Notes: generated by a model from the sequence alone, not told the origin. 64,000 nucleotides of DNA from Metallumcola ferriviriculae (GCF_035573695.1 NZ_CP121694.1:93501-157500); one strand, 5' to 3'. Shown: positions 33,451-41,676, counted from the first letter of the stretch. Translations and numbers: made by a program.

Positions 33451-33487
33451 GAACAAAAATTTAGCCGACCCATTAGGATCGGCTAAA
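33451..33487 (-). terminator. Intrinsic terminator after rplL
   Basis: TTTAGCCGA-type arms (33460-33470 and 33477-33487) form a stem of about eleven pairs with one mismatch. It is followed on the minus strand by TTTTTGTTC. It lies ten bases after the rplL stop. Confidence 0.92.
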
Positions 33488-33496
33488 TTGCTAAAT

Positions 33497-33868
33497 CTAC
33501 TTCATTTCTACGGAAGCGCCAGCTTCTTCAAGCTTGGACTTAACTGCTTCTGCATCTTCTTTACTAGCCTTTTCTTTAACTGCCTTGGGCGCTTCGTCAA
33601 CAAGTGCTTTAGCTTCTTTCAAGCCAAGACCGGTGATCTCGCGAACAACCTTGATAACGTTGATTTTCTTATCGCCAGGGCCCGTAAGAATTACATCAAA
33701 TTCTGTTTGTTCTTCTTGAGCTGCCTCAGCAGCAGGGGCAGCAGCAACTGCAGCCACCGGGGCGGCAGCGCTTACACCAAACTCTTCTTCAAAAGCCTTA
33801 ACTAATTCAGCAAGTTCCAATACGGTCATTTCTTTTACGGAATCTAGAATTTCTTGTACTTTAGACAT
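33497..33868 (-). CDS. rplL: 50S ribosomal protein L7/L12
   Basis: The stalk protein has 123 residues. An N-terminal dimerisation helix pair is followed by an Ala-rich hinge (about 35-52). The C-terminal factor-binding domain carries [24 protein letters not shown]. It recruits EF-G and EF-Tu to the ribosome. It is 38 bp after rplJ and followed immediately by a strong terminator. Confidence 0.97.
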   Translation of the reverse strand: MSKVQEILDSVKEMTVLELAELVKAFEEEFGVSAAAPVAAVAAAPAAEAAQEEQTEFDVILTGPGDKKINVIKVVREITGLGLKEAKALVDEAPKAVKEKASKEDAEAVKSKLEEAGASVEMK

Positions 33869-33906
33869 TTTATTTCCTCCTCTTAATTTATAAGTATTGG
33901 GCGGCT

Positions 33907-34437
33907 CTATGCCGTTTGTTCTTTTTCTTTACGAACAGCTTCCAGTACATAGGCCAGATTACGAATAGACCCTTGTAATACATTGGCCAATCCTGCCATG
34001 GGTGCCTGCATCCCTCGTACAACCTGGGCCAGCAATTCCTCGCGCGAAGGCAGGTCTGCCAGCGCTTTAACTTCCTCAACACCAATGACCTTGCCCTCTA
34101 AAATACCTGCCTTGATCTCCAGTTGTTTATGATCCTTAGCGAATTTAGAGAGCACCTTAGCCGGAGATACAGCATCTTCCACGCCAAAAGCGATCGCTGT
34201 AGGTCCTTCAAGGTAAGGATTCAATCCCCCCAGGCCTAAATCTTGGGCAGCAATTGTAACTAAAGTATTTTTCAATACTTTATATTCTACATTGGCCTCC
34301 CTCAGCTTGGCACGGAGTTCTGTCATTTCAGCCACATTCAATCCCCGGTAATCCGTAAGCACTGCACCCCGGACTTTATCCAGCTTTGCCTTAATTTCCT
34401 CAACAACTTGAACTTTCTGCTGACGTTGCTTGTTCAA
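33907..34437 (-). CDS. rplJ: 50S ribosomal protein L10
   Basis: L10 (176 residues) anchors L7/L12 dimers on 23S rRNA through its C-terminal helix. The [22 protein letters not shown] segment is typical. The start is TTG at 34437 after a GGGGGGG-TG site; a nearby ATG (34441) is out of frame. The gene has its own promoter and an L10-binding leader. Confidence 0.96.
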   Translation of the reverse strand: MNKQRQQKVQVVEEIKAKLDKVRGAVLTDYRGLNVAEMTELRAKLREANVEYKVLKNTLVTIAAQDLGLGGLNPYLEGPTAIAFGVEDAVSPAKVLSKFAKDHKQLEIKAGILEGKVIGVEEVKALADLPSREELLAQVVRGMQAPMAGLANVLQGSIRNLAYVLEAVRKEKEQTA

Positions 34438-34496
34438 GCATTACACCCCCCCTCAATTTGAGGTCTAGTTCAATATCCTACTTTAGAAATCACGCC

Positions 34497-34529
34497 AAAA
34501 TTAAAATAGCCCCCGAGACATACGAGGGC
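34497..34529 (-). terminator. Attenuator hairpin of the L10 leader
   Basis: GCCCCCG (34509-34515) pairs with CGAGGGC (34523-34529). On the minus strand it is followed by TATTTTAATTTT. It sits 60 bases before rplJ, where premature termination would repress rplJ-rplL. Confidence 0.8.
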
Positions 34530-34645
34530 AATAAAGCATAAAGGATAAACTCCCTTATCATTTTATTAACCTCGGTAGGCGGAAAATCATTATACCTTTC
34601 GGTACCTACTGTCTGCGGTCCAATATACTGTTTTAGTAATTAGCG
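34500..34645 (-). ncRNA. Ribosomal protein L10 leader
   Basis: The minus strand carries CCGCAGACAGTAGGTACC and, further on, CCGCCTACCGAGGTTAAT, the paired conserved segments of the Firmicute L10 leader. This leader is the autoregulatory K-turn-containing element bound by L10-L12. It lies between a promoter and a terminator hairpin ahead of rplJ, the expected architecture for attenuation. Confidence 0.88.
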
Positions 34646-34650
34646 TACCT

Positions 34651-34680
34651 ATACTAACATATTGTAGCAGCAATCGTCAA
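34651..34680 (-). promoter_or_regulatory. Promoter of rplJ-rplL
   Basis: TTGACG (34675-34680), 18 bases, TAGTAT (34651-34656) on the minus strand. The -35 hexamer directly abuts the rplA stop codon. The -10 is imperfect. Confidence 0.65.
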
Positions 34681-35379
34681 TTACTTAGCAACAGCTTTTT
34701 GTGGACTAACTTTAACTCCCGGGCCCATGGTGGCAGACACTGTAATACTGCGTAAGTATTGACCCTTAGTCGCAGCTGGACGAGCCTTTGCCAACACATC
34801 CAAAAAGGCCTTAAAATTTTCTTGAAGCTTTGCCGCATCGAAAGAAGCTTTGCCAATAGGAACATGTATGATACCGGCCTTATCAACACGGTATTCAATT
34901 TTACCAGCTTTAACTTCTCCGACTGCTTTTTCGATATCAAAAGTCACTGTACCGGACTTAGGGTTAGGCATCATACCCCGGGGTCCTAAAATTCTTCCTA
35001 GTTTACCCGCAACACCCATCATATCTGGAGTAGCAATTGCTACATCAAAATCCATCCAACCGCCTTGAATTTTTTCCGCAAGTTCCTCCGCTCCAACATA
35101 ATCCGCACCGGCAGCTTCTGCTTCCTTGGCTTTTTCACCTTTGGCAAAAACCAGAACCCTCTTAGTCTTGCCGGTACCGTGAGGTAATACAACAGTACCG
35201 CGAACCTGTTGGTCCGCATGCCGCGGGTCCACACCCAATCTTACCGCTACATCTACAGTCTCGTCAAACTTTGCATTCGCAGTCTCTTTTACCAATTGCA
35301 CCGCTTCTGCAGGTTCGTAAAGTTTGTTACGGTCAACTTTCTTTATTGCCTCTTGATATTTTTTACCAATCTTTGGCAT
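34681..35379 (-). CDS. rplA: 50S ribosomal protein L1
   Basis: L1 (232 residues) forms the mobile stalk that guides deacylated tRNA out. The core has [26 protein letters not shown] and [14 protein letters not shown]. In many bacteria it represses the rplK-rplA mRNA. It is 86 bp after rplK, a gap that holds a GCCGCC-GCTT-GGCGGC hairpin (35431-35446). Confidence 0.97.
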   Translation of the reverse strand: MPKIGKKYQEAIKKVDRNKLYEPAEAVQLVKETANAKFDETVDVAVRLGVDPRHADQQVRGTVVLPHGTGKTKRVLVFAKGEKAKEAEAAGADYVGAEELAEKIQGGWMDFDVAIATPDMMGVAGKLGRILGPRGMMPNPKSGTVTFDIEKAVGEVKAGKIEYRVDKAGIIHVPIGKASFDAAKLQENFKAFLDVLAKARPAATKGQYLRSITVSATMGPGVKVSPQKAVAK

Positions 35380-35430
35380 TAATAAACCTCCTTAGTGGTT
35401 AACGGAATAATCCTCCCACGCAAATATACT

Positions 35431-35446
35431 GCCGCCAAGCGGCGGC
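35431..35446 (-). other. GC hairpin between rplK and rplA
   Basis: GCCGCC pairs with GGCGGC over the tetraloop AAGC (GCTT on the minus strand). No U-run follows, so it is not a terminator. It might be the L1 translational control site or a stability element; this is a guess from location. Confidence 0.4.
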
Positions 35447-35465
35447 TCAAAGGTATTCTTTCTAA

Positions 35466-35888
35466 TTAAATAACCTCAATACCCATGCTGCGAGCAGTGC
35501 CTTCAATCATCCGCATGGCGGATTCTACGTTAGCTGCGTTAAGGTCCTGCATTTTCAATTCAGCAATTTCTTTCACCTGGTCCCGGGTAACCTTAGCCAC
35601 TTTAATGCGGTTAGGTTCACCAGAAGCGCGTTCAATACCAGCAGCTTTTTTCAGTAATATTGCCGCCGGTGGTGTCTTGGTAATGAAAGAAAAAGAACGA
35701 TCTTCGTATACAGTAATCTCTACTGGTATAATCAAACCTGTATCCTTAGCGGTTCTTTCATTAAATTCCTTACAAAATCCCATAATGTTTACCCCGTGTT
35801 GCCCCAATGCAGGACCAACCGGCGGGGCAGGATTGGCTTTACCGGCAGGTACCTGCAGCTTAATTAGGCCGATAACTTTCTTAGCCAT
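35466..35888 (-). CDS. rplK: 50S ribosomal protein L11
   Basis: L11 (140 residues) binds the GTPase-associated centre and is needed for RelA activation. It contains the [20 protein letters not shown] proline-rich switch. ATG at 35888 is preceded by AAGGAGGTGG; three more codons are open upstream. It follows nusG by 57 bp. Confidence 0.97.
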   Translation of the reverse strand: MAKKVIGLIKLQVPAGKANPAPPVGPALGQHGVNIMGFCKEFNERTAKDTGLIIPVEITVYEDRSFSFITKTPPAAILLKKAAGIERASGEPNRIKVAKVTRDQVKEIAELKMQDLNAANVESAMRMIEGTARSMGIEVI

Positions 35889-35945
35889 TTGCTCCACCTC
35901 CTTAAAATTTTGTGGTAACAGGGAATTACCCTCCCACTGGAAAAC

Positions 35946-36470
35946 CTAAACCCGCGTTACCTGAGAGAACTCAAGCTCTACGGGAGTTTCCCGTCCAAAC
36001 ATAGACACCATTACTTTTAATTTTCCCTTATCGGGATAAACTTCTTCAACAGCACCAATGAAATTTTCAAAAGGACCGTTGATGACACGTACACTTTGAC
36101 CAACCTCAAATTCGACTTTGGCCTTAGGAGATTCCATTCCCATATGACGCAGAATTGATTTTACTTCCGGTTCTCTTAAAGGAATGGGCTTTGCACCGGT
36201 ACCCACAAAGCCAGTTACTCCGGGGGTATTTCGGACAACATACCAGGAATCATCCGTTAAAACCATTTCTACCAGCACATACCCAGGATAAACCTTACGC
36301 TTAGAAATAGTCTTTTTGCCGTCTTTCACCTGGACTTCATCTTCCATAGGTACCAAAACCCGAAAGATCTTGTCGCCCATGTTCATGGATTCCAGACGTT
36401 TCTCTAGATTAGCCTTCACCTTATTTTCATAGCCTGAATAAGTGTGAATAACATACCACTGCTTTTCCAT
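35946..36470 (-). CDS. nusG: Transcription termination/antitermination protein NusG
   Basis: NusG (174 residues) has the NGN domain (QWYVIHTYSGYENKVKANLE ... GYVLVEMV) that binds the RNA polymerase clamp. A C-terminal KOW domain (about 122-174) contacts S10 or Rho. ATG at 36470 is chosen from homology; the ribosome-binding site there is weak, and the frame is open 15 codons upstream. It is 48 bp after secE. Confidence 0.95.
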   Translation of the reverse strand: MEKQWYVIHTYSGYENKVKANLEKRLESMNMGDKIFRVLVPMEDEVQVKDGKKTISKRKVYPGYVLVEMVLTDDSWYVVRNTPGVTGFVGTGAKPIPLREPEVKSILRHMGMESPKAKVEFEVGQSVRVINGPFENFIGAVEEVYPDKGKLKVMVSMFGRETPVELEFSQVTRV

Positions 36471-36518
36471 AACACCCAAGGAACCCGTGATAGGCTCCTC
36501 ACCCCCGTTCCTCACAAT

Positions 36519-36746
36519 TTACAGAATGAAATCCAACAAGAAACTTAATATGGAGTCAGCCACCCAAATTAATGCTGCTACCATCAATGTCGCCGCAAGC
36601 ACTACCCCTGTATAGGTAACAAGCTGCTTACGATTGGGCCAGTGCACTTTTTTCAGCTCGGACCAAACTCCGCGGAAAAACTTGCCTGTCTTCTCTACAA
36701 ATGACTTGTTTTCCTTAGTCTTATTAGCCACAGCTTTAGCAGCCAT
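36519..36746 (-). CDS. secE: Preprotein translocase subunit SecE
   Basis: SecE (75 residues) is the short Gram-positive form. It has an amphipathic helix with WSELKKVHWPNRKQL, then one transmembrane helix (about 48-70) that clamps SecY. ATG at 36746 is selected because AAGGA lies about ten bases before it; the alternative GTG (36755) is too close to that site. It lies between rpmG and nusG. Confidence 0.95.
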   Translation of the reverse strand: MAAKAVANKTKENKSFVEKTGKFFRGVWSELKKVHWPNRKQLVTYTGVVLAATLMVAALIWVADSILSFLLDFIL

Positions 36747-36789
36747 TCTACTCACTTCCTTAAATAAAAGGTTTAACCAAAATAAACAG

Positions 36790-36939
36790 TTACTTTGTTT
36801 CCTTGTGTATCGTATGAGTCTTGCAATAAGGGCAATACTTCTTTAACTCTTTGCGGTCCGGATTCGTGCGCTTGTTTTTCGAAGTTATATAATTCCGCTG
36901 CTTGCAATCAGTACAAGCTAAGATTATGCTCACCCGCAC
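36790..36939 (-). CDS. rpmG: 50S ribosomal protein L33 (zinc form)
   Basis: A 49-codon gene begins at GTG (36939) with AGGGGGTG upstream. The product has CTDC and CPYC zinc pairs and the family pattern [21 protein letters not shown]. It heads the rpmG-secE-nusG-rplK-rplA transcript, downstream of a promoter about 140 bases away. Confidence 0.96.
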   Translation of the reverse strand: MRVSIILACTDCKQRNYITSKNKRTNPDRKELKKYCPYCKTHTIHKETK

Positions 36940-36974
36940 TTGTTACACCCCCTGTATATTTAAACGCTCTTGAT

Positions 36975-37049
36975 GAATGCCCGCCCGAATTACGCAAGCA
37001 CAACCTTCAACACTATTACTTCACGGCACATTAATTTCACCGGGCATTC
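36975..37049 (-). repeat. Long-range inverted repeat in the rpmG leader
   Basis: GAATGCCCG (36975-36983) is complementary to CGGGCATTC (37041-37049). The RNA leader between the promoter and rpmG would fold into a 9-bp stem enclosing about 57 bases. Confidence 0.45.
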
Positions 37050-37074
37050 TGCCTACAAATTCAGTACCCTAATA

Positions 37075-37103
37075 ATTTATCACATTTACCGTTTTAGTGT
37101 CAA
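37075..37103 (-). promoter_or_regulatory. SigA-type promoter of rpmG-secE-nusG
   Basis: TTGACA (37098-37103), 17 bases, ATAAAT (37075-37080) on the minus strand; TAAATT one base on is an alternative -10. It lies about 140 bases upstream of rpmG. Confidence 0.7.
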
Positions 37104-37200
37104 CTTTTAAAAATTGTCCGAAATTTTTTGTACTCTTTAATAGCTTTCTCATTTGTAGGTGCTTTTAAACCCCTTACGCATTCTATTGATTACTTGATCA

Positions 37201-37563
37201 GGCATGAACAAAAGCATTTCATGCCTTTCGGCACTTAAAGGTAATGCTTTTGCACCCAAGGGCATTAAGATCGACTAGGCAACAAGTTGCCAAGTCTCTC
37301 TATATTCTTACCCAGGGAACCCCTGGGTGCTACGCACCCGGCCGCCTCACCGACTCGGCGGCGCTCGTACCTTGGCGTCACTTATCCGTGACGCCACTCG
37401 CCCTAGGTCGCTTCGCTGTTGCAAAACTCTTAGCAACTTGTTGCTGTAGAGTTTTGGCATGCCCCTTGCGGGTAGACCCTCCTGCATTTAACATAAGGGG
37501 GCAAGCCCCCTTAACAACCCCCATGCATAGGAAATTATCCACAACCCATAATTTCCTATGCAT
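37201..37563. repeat. Tandem array of perfect hairpins between tuf copy 2 and rpmG
   Basis: This stretch contains no credible gene but about a dozen adjacent perfect inverted repeats. They include 37201-37225, 37209-37252, 37273-37296, 37310-37328, 37325-37339, 37341-37362, 37373-37396, 37423-37455, 37494-37513 and 37523-37563. The last has 16-bp arms and a 9-base loop. The central part (37310-37420) is clearly more GC-rich than the flanks. It could be a structured RNA, a palindromic non-autonomous mobile element or a cluster of such elements. An open plus-strand frame through it (37244-37585) shows no protein-like features. Confidence 0.8.
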
Positions 37564-37598
37564 TAAAAAAGCAGGACCTGCTTAGTCCCGCTTTTTTC
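37564..37598 (-). terminator. Terminator after tuf copy 2 (bidirectional form)
   Basis: AAAAAAGC-A-GGAC (37565-37577) pairs with GTCC-C-GCTTTTTT (37585-37597) with one mismatch. The A-run and T-run flank both sides, so it could work on either strand. It lies 9 bases after the tuf stop. Confidence 0.88.
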
Positions 37599-37605
37599 AG
37601 TAATA

Positions 37606-38808
37606 CTACTCTGAAATTGCGCTTACAACTCCGGCACCAACAGTGCGTCCGCCTTCGCGGATAGCGAAGCGCAGTCCCTCTTCAATAGCGATGGGGATAA
37701 TTAAGTCTATTTCCATCTTGATGTTATCCCCGGGCATTACCATCTCTACACCTTCGGGTAGTTCTACGATGCCGGTCACGTCTGTGGTCCGGAAGTAAAA
37801 CTGGGGACGGTAGCCCTTAAAGAATGGTGTATGGCGGCCACCCTCTTCTTTGGTTAATACATATATCTCTGCGGAAAACTTGGTGTGTGGCTTAATGGAA
37901 CCGGGCTTGGCCAATACCTGACCACGCTCAATCTCTTTCCGGTCCACACCTCTCAGCAGGGTACCAATATTGTCTCCTGCTTCCGCCTGGTCCATCAGCT
38001 TGCGGAACATTTCTACGCCGGTTACTATAGTCTTTCTGGTCGCTTCTTGTAAACCAACGATTTCTATCTCGTCGCCTACTTTGACAATACCGCGCTCTAC
38101 TCTGCCGGTTGCCACTGTGCCACGGCCGGTAATACTGAATACGTCCTCTACCGGCATCAGAAATGGCTTATCTGTATCCCGTACTGGCGTAGGTATATAT
38201 TCGTCAACTGCTGCCATCAGATCGTGAATCTTACCACACCATTCGCAGTCTTTTTCACCGCAGCCGCATTCCAATGCCTTTAGTGCAGATCCGGATACTA
38301 TGGGAATGTCGTCACCGGGGAACTCATATTCACTTAGAAGCTCTCTTACTTCCATTTCTACAAGTTCCATTAATTCTTCGTCATCTACCATGTCCGCTTT
38401 ATTTAGGAATACTACGATATAAGGTACGCCTACCTGACGCGCCAACAAAATGTGCTCACGTGTCTGGGGCATCGGACCGTCTGCTGCGCTTACTACCAAA
38501 ATAGCTCCGTCCATTTGAGCTGCTCCGGTGATCATGTTTTTCACATAGTCTGCGTGGCCGGGGCAGTCAACGTGTGCATAGTGCCGATTGTCAGTCTCAT
38601 ATTCTACGTGGGCTGTGGAAATGGTGATGCCACGCTCTTTCTCCTCTGGGGCGTTATCAATCTGGTCATATGCCGTAGCTACGGCACCGCCGCCCTTTGA
38701 CAGGGTAAAAGTAATCGCTGCTGTCAGCGTAGTTTTGCCGTGGTCCACGTGACCAATTGTCCCTACGTTTACGTGCGGTTTTGTTCTCTCAAACTTTTGC
38801 TTAGCCAT
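37606..38808 (-). CDS. tuf: Elongation factor Tu, copy 2
   Basis: The 400-residue EF-Tu is identical in protein sequence to the copy at 21482-22684. The DNA appears identical across the whole gene, with identity ending abruptly at the start codon and four bases after the stop. It carries the same four-cysteine segment (codons 181-191). It has its own promoter (38943-38971), ribosome-binding site (TAGGAGGG) and terminator. It follows the tRNA cluster and the M48 protease gene. Confidence 0.98.
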   Translation of the reverse strand: MAKQKFERTKPHVNVGTIGHVDHGKTTLTAAITFTLSKGGGAVATAYDQIDNAPEEKERGITISTAHVEYETDNRHYAHVDCPGHADYVKNMITGAAQMDGAILVVSAADGPMPQTREHILLARQVGVPYIVVFLNKADMVDDEELMELVEMEVRELLSEYEFPGDDIPIVSGSALKALECGCGEKDCEWCGKIHDLMAAVDEYIPTPVRDTDKPFLMPVEDVFSITGRGTVATGRVERGIVKVGDEIEIVGLQEATRKTIVTGVEMFRKLMDQAEAGDNIGTLLRGVDRKEIERGQVLAKPGSIKPHTKFSAEIYVLTKEEGGRHTPFFKGYRPQFYFRTTDVTGIVELPEGVEMVMPGDNIKMEIDLIIPIAIEEGLRFAIREGGRTVGAGVVSAISE

Positions 38809-38942
38809 AAAAATTCCCTCCTAATATGTAACTTCCTTCGAGGAGCAACAGCGCCCCCGTATACCCTATAGTTTTTTTCTATAAAAAGCCACCTATTCCT
38901 GCTAATAATATTTGGAAAATTTAAGTTTGTACATTCAGTTTT

Positions 38943-38971
38943 ATTTTATATTATTTTATATTTACTGTCAA
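38943..38971 (-). promoter_or_regulatory. SigA-type promoter of tuf copy 2
   Basis: TTGACA (38966-38971), 17 bases, TAAAAT (38943-38948) on the minus strand. The AT-rich spacer suits a strong promoter. The leader is about 130 bases. Confidence 0.8.
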
Positions 38972-39012
38972 ATAATACCTAACCGGCAAAGGACGTTTTT
39001 CAGGTGCTTTGA

Positions 39013-40233
39013 CTATCGTCTCAAGCTATCAATAGCTTCTATTCTCCCCCCAACTGCCGGGTGGCTGTAGGAGAACCATTCTACAAAACCTGGCGGGTCA
39101 ATATCTGCCATATCTTTTGCTGCTAAGTGCCTCAGCAGGGAGATTGAACCACTTGGGTTGGCGGTCAAACCAACCGCCATAGTGTCTGCCTCTGTTTCCA
39201 TTCCCCGCGATAGTGCATTTTGAAAAGGATTTGCTAGAAATGAAACCAGCACTATAAACAACATTATTGCCGCTAATACCTCAGGTCCGAAGAATCTTTG
39301 AATGGTTAGTCCGGTTATGCCTAACCATAGATACAAAATAAACCACAATAAAAGAGTGCCCGCAAATGCGTAAAAAAGTCCCCGGCTGATGTGGCCAAGT
39401 TTCCAATGCGCCATTTCATGGGCAACTACCGCCTCTACCTCCTCCGGAGTATAGTCATTCAACAAATTATCATATAAGACAATCCTTTTAGTTTGACCCA
39501 CTCCGGTGAAATATGCATTGGCCTTGGTGGTACGCTTACTTGCATCCATTATTAATACTTGGTTTATATCTACTCCGGCTCGTTCTGATATCTGTTCTAC
39601 CATTGATAATACTTTAGCATCGGTGACCGGTCTGAATTGATTAAATATAGGCGCTATCAACACCGGCCATAAAAATGCCTGCACTAACATCCAAGCACCC
39701 ATTAAGATGCTGATTATCAACCACCAATGACTAGGACTGCGCTGCATTACAGCAATCAAAACCGCAACCCCCGCTGTCGTAAGCACCAGCTCCAACCCGC
39801 TGCTAATCAAGTAGTCTTGCCACCAACTGCCCAGTGCCTGAGTAGAAAAACCCCATTGGTGTTGTAAGTAATACCCGCTATACATCTGAAACGGAAGAAC
39901 TGCCGCTTTTAATAACAGCCACAACACTAAAAAAAATATTATCGCCGCAGCCAGACGACGCCCACCCGCCGCGTTCATCGCCCATCCAGCCAATTCAGAC
40001 CCCTTGCCGCTAAATAATAACCACGATAATACGACCACCTGCACCGTAAAGGAAAGCACAAAGACCAACTGTCCGCTTTTCTGATACCGCCGCCCATTCA
40101 TCACCTGCTCCAAAGAAAAATACTTAAATACGCTTGGTTCCACCTTGCCCGGAAATAAGGTGAAATACAGGTAAAGTACCATTGTTGCCCCACTGACCGC
40201 AATTAATGCTAACAATATCCCTTTTCCTTTCAT
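39013..40233 (-). CDS. M48 family membrane metalloprotease (Ste24/HtpX-type)
   Basis: The 406-residue protein has several hydrophobic helices before and after a catalytic HEMAH motif (272-276) and a third zinc ligand in the GMETEAD segment (about 346). The overall layout resembles Ste24/CAAX-type M48A proteases. In bacteria these act in membrane-protein quality control; the natural substrate is unknown. ATG at 40233 is chosen with GGGGGAG nine bases upstream. It lies between the tRNA terminator and tuf copy 2. No strong promoter was found. Confidence 0.88.
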   Translation of the reverse strand: MKGKGILLALIAVSGATMVLYLYFTLFPGKVEPSVFKYFSLEQVMNGRRYQKSGQLVFVLSFTVQVVVLSWLLFSGKGSELAGWAMNAAGGRRLAAAIIFFLVLWLLLKAAVLPFQMYSGYYLQHQWGFSTQALGSWWQDYLISSGLELVLTTAGVAVLIAVMQRSPSHWWLIISILMGAWMLVQAFLWPVLIAPIFNQFRPVTDAKVLSMVEQISERAGVDINQVLIMDASKRTTKANAYFTGVGQTKRIVLYDNLLNDYTPEEVEAVVAHEMAHWKLGHISRGLFYAFAGTLLLWFILYLWLGITGLTIQRFFGPEVLAAIMLFIVLVSFLANPFQNALSRGMETEADTMAVGLTANPSGSISLLRHLAAKDMADIDPPGFVEWFSYSHPAVGGRIEAIDSLRR

Positions 40234-40391
40234 ATTTAATATCTCCCCCACCAATTCTAAAGTTTCCTAATTAATATACTATAATACCGGCAATTTAGAA
40301 GTATGCTCTTAGTTTCCGAGAATGAAAAGCTGCTAAAGACCGATCCAGCGTCACGTCATTCAACCCCATGAAGCTGATTTGCAGCTTAAAA

Positions 40392-40424
40392 CGAAAAAAT
40401 TCCAAACCCCGCAAGGCCTGGAAT
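40392..40424 (-). terminator. Terminator after the tRNA cluster
   Basis: ATTCCA...CC (40399-40410) pairs with GG...TGGAAT (about 40414-40424) with an internal mismatch. It is followed on the minus strand by TTTTTTCG. It lies 15 bases after tRNA-Thr(GGT). Confidence 0.75.
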
Positions 40425-40438
40425 ACTAATGTTTTTTC

Positions 40439-40514
40439 TGGAGCCCATATCCGGGGTTGAACCGGAGACCTCCGCCTTACCAAGGCGACGCTCTACCTCC
40501 TGAGCTATATGGGC
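40439..40514 (-). tRNA. tRNA-Thr (anticodon GGT)
   Basis: The cloverleaf is complete: acceptor GCCCATA/TATGGGC, D-arm TAGCTCAGGAGGTAGAGC, anticodon loop TTGGTAA, T-arm CCGGTTCAACCCCGG. CCA is encoded. It is the last gene of the four-tRNA cluster. Confidence 0.96.
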
Positions 40515-40523
40515 CTAAAAAAA

Positions 40524-40599
40524 TGGTTGCGGGGATAGGATTCGAACCTATGACCTCCGGGTTATGAGCCCGACGAGCTGCCAACTGCTCCACCCCGCA
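40524..40599 (-). tRNA. Initiator tRNA-fMet (anticodon CAT)
   Basis: The anticodon stem has three consecutive G-C pairs (GGG CTCATAA CCC), the hallmark of initiator tRNA. The T-arm is AGGTTCGAATCCT and CCA is encoded. Position 1 is T and position 72 is A, so a weak U1-A72 pair takes the place of the usual C1xA72 mismatch. Confidence 0.93.
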
Positions 40600-40650
40600 T
40601 TAGGATAAGTGAGAGGTGGAATCTGTCCACCTCTCGGTATCATTCAATTT

Positions 40651-40736
40651 TGGTGGAGAGGACTGGATTCGAACCAGTGAAGGCTGAGCCAGCAGATTTA
40701 CAGTCTGCCCCCTTTGGCCAACTCGGGAACCTCTCC
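40651..40736 (-). tRNA. tRNA-Tyr (anticodon GTA)
   Basis: This is an 86-base class II tRNA with a long variable arm (CTGGCTCAGCCTTC region), acceptor GGAGAGG/CCTCTCC, anticodon loop CTGTAAA and encoded CCA. Confidence 0.96.
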
Positions 40737-40751
40737 ATGTGTATTAAAGTG

Positions 40752-40827
40752 TGGAGCCGACGATGGGACTCGAACCCGCAACCTGCTGATTACAAGTCAG
40801 CTGCTCTACCAATTGAGCTACGTCGGC
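40752..40827 (-). tRNA. tRNA-Thr (anticodon TGT)
   Basis: Acceptor GCCGACG/CGTCGGC, D-arm TAGCTCAATTGGTAGAGC, anticodon loop CTTGTAA, T-arm GCGGGTTCGAGTCCCAT and encoded CCA. It is the first gene of the cluster, about 20 bases after a near-consensus promoter. Confidence 0.96.
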
Positions 40828-40845
40828 TCGACGGCGACAAGGAGT

Positions 40846-40874
40846 ATTATAGCATTTTAAAAATAGGCCGTCAA
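40846..40874 (-). promoter_or_regulatory. SigA-type promoter of the tRNA cluster
   Basis: TTGACG (40869-40874), 17 bases, TATAAT (40846-40851) on the minus strand. Confidence 0.85.
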
Positions 40875-40930
40875 CATATTACTGCTGAAAAATTATGGTA
40901 GTTTAAAAAAACATCCCGAACAGGCCCTTA

Positions 40931-41578
40931 TTAATTGCTATCTCGCTTTTCCAGATATCTTTCTAACTTGCGTTTAACCCGTTGCAAGGCATTATCAATG
41001 GACTTGACATGTCTTTTTAATTCCATGGCAATTTCCTGATAAGACTTGCCTTCCAAATATGCCATAAGAACTTTCCATTCCAATGAACTTAAAATTTCTC
41101 CCATCTTTTCTTCGATGTCATCAAACTCTTCACGGCTGACTATCAATTCTTCAGGATCCGTAATTTTAGAGCCCGAAATCACATCCAGCAAGGTGCGGTC
41201 AGAATCTTCATCATAGATGGGTTTATTTAGGGATACATAGGAATTAAGCGGAATATGCTTTTGGCGTGTAGCTGTTTTGATGGCAGTAATAATCTGCCGG
41301 GTAATACAAAGTTCAGCAAAAGCTCTGAAGGAAGATAACTTATCACAGCGGAAATCACGTATAGCTTTATATAAGCCAATCATGCCTTCCTGGATAATGT
41401 CTTCCCGGTCCGCGCCGATAAGAAAGTAAGACCTTGCCTTTGCGCGGACAAAATTCTTGTACTTATTGATTAGGTATTCTTGAGCTACATCATCCCCGTC
41501 CTTAGCTAAGGTTACAATGTCTTCGTCAACCATTACTTCATAAGTTTGGTACGTTTCTTTCGGGGCGTTAATGCTCAT
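40931..41578 (-). CDS. sigH: RNA polymerase sigma-H factor (sporulation/stationary phase)
   Basis: The 215-residue sigma-70 family protein has region 2 (ADREDIIQEGMIGLYKAIRDF) for core binding and -10 recognition. Region 4 HTH (SYQEIAMELKRHVKSIDNALQRVKRKL) is at the C-terminus. Position upstream of rpmG-secE-nusG and sequence identify Spo0H, which directs early sporulation genes. It has its own SigA-type promoter at 41677-41705. Confidence 0.95.
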   Translation of the reverse strand: MSINAPKETYQTYEVMVDEDIVTLAKDGDDVAQEYLINKYKNFVRAKARSYFLIGADREDIIQEGMIGLYKAIRDFRCDKLSSFRAFAELCITRQIITAIKTATRQKHIPLNSYVSLNKPIYDEDSDRTLLDVISGSKITDPEELIVSREEFDDIEEKMGEILSSLEWKVLMAYLEGKSYQEIAMELKRHVKSIDNALQRVKRKLERYLEKRDSN

Positions 41579-41676
41579 GACATCGCCTCCATTTTTTAAT
41601 TTTCAGAAGGCATATAAAATGCCTTTTTAATCAAATGGAGCATAACAAAAATGCTAGGTTGTCCAGCACATAAGTA

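Noticed and set aside
37244..37585. A plus-strand 113-codon frame across the hairpin array
   Set aside because: It arises from inverted repeats, has no ribosome-binding site of quality and shows no protein-like composition.
40234..40391. A CRISPR- or attachment-site signature next to the tRNAs
   Set aside because: No repeated units, no partial tRNA duplicate and no integrase; just an ordinary tRNA cluster with terminator.
40880..40930. Terminator after sigH
   Set aside because: A T-run (TTTTTTT on the minus strand) exists, but the preceding stem is only about four pairs with an impossible two-base loop.
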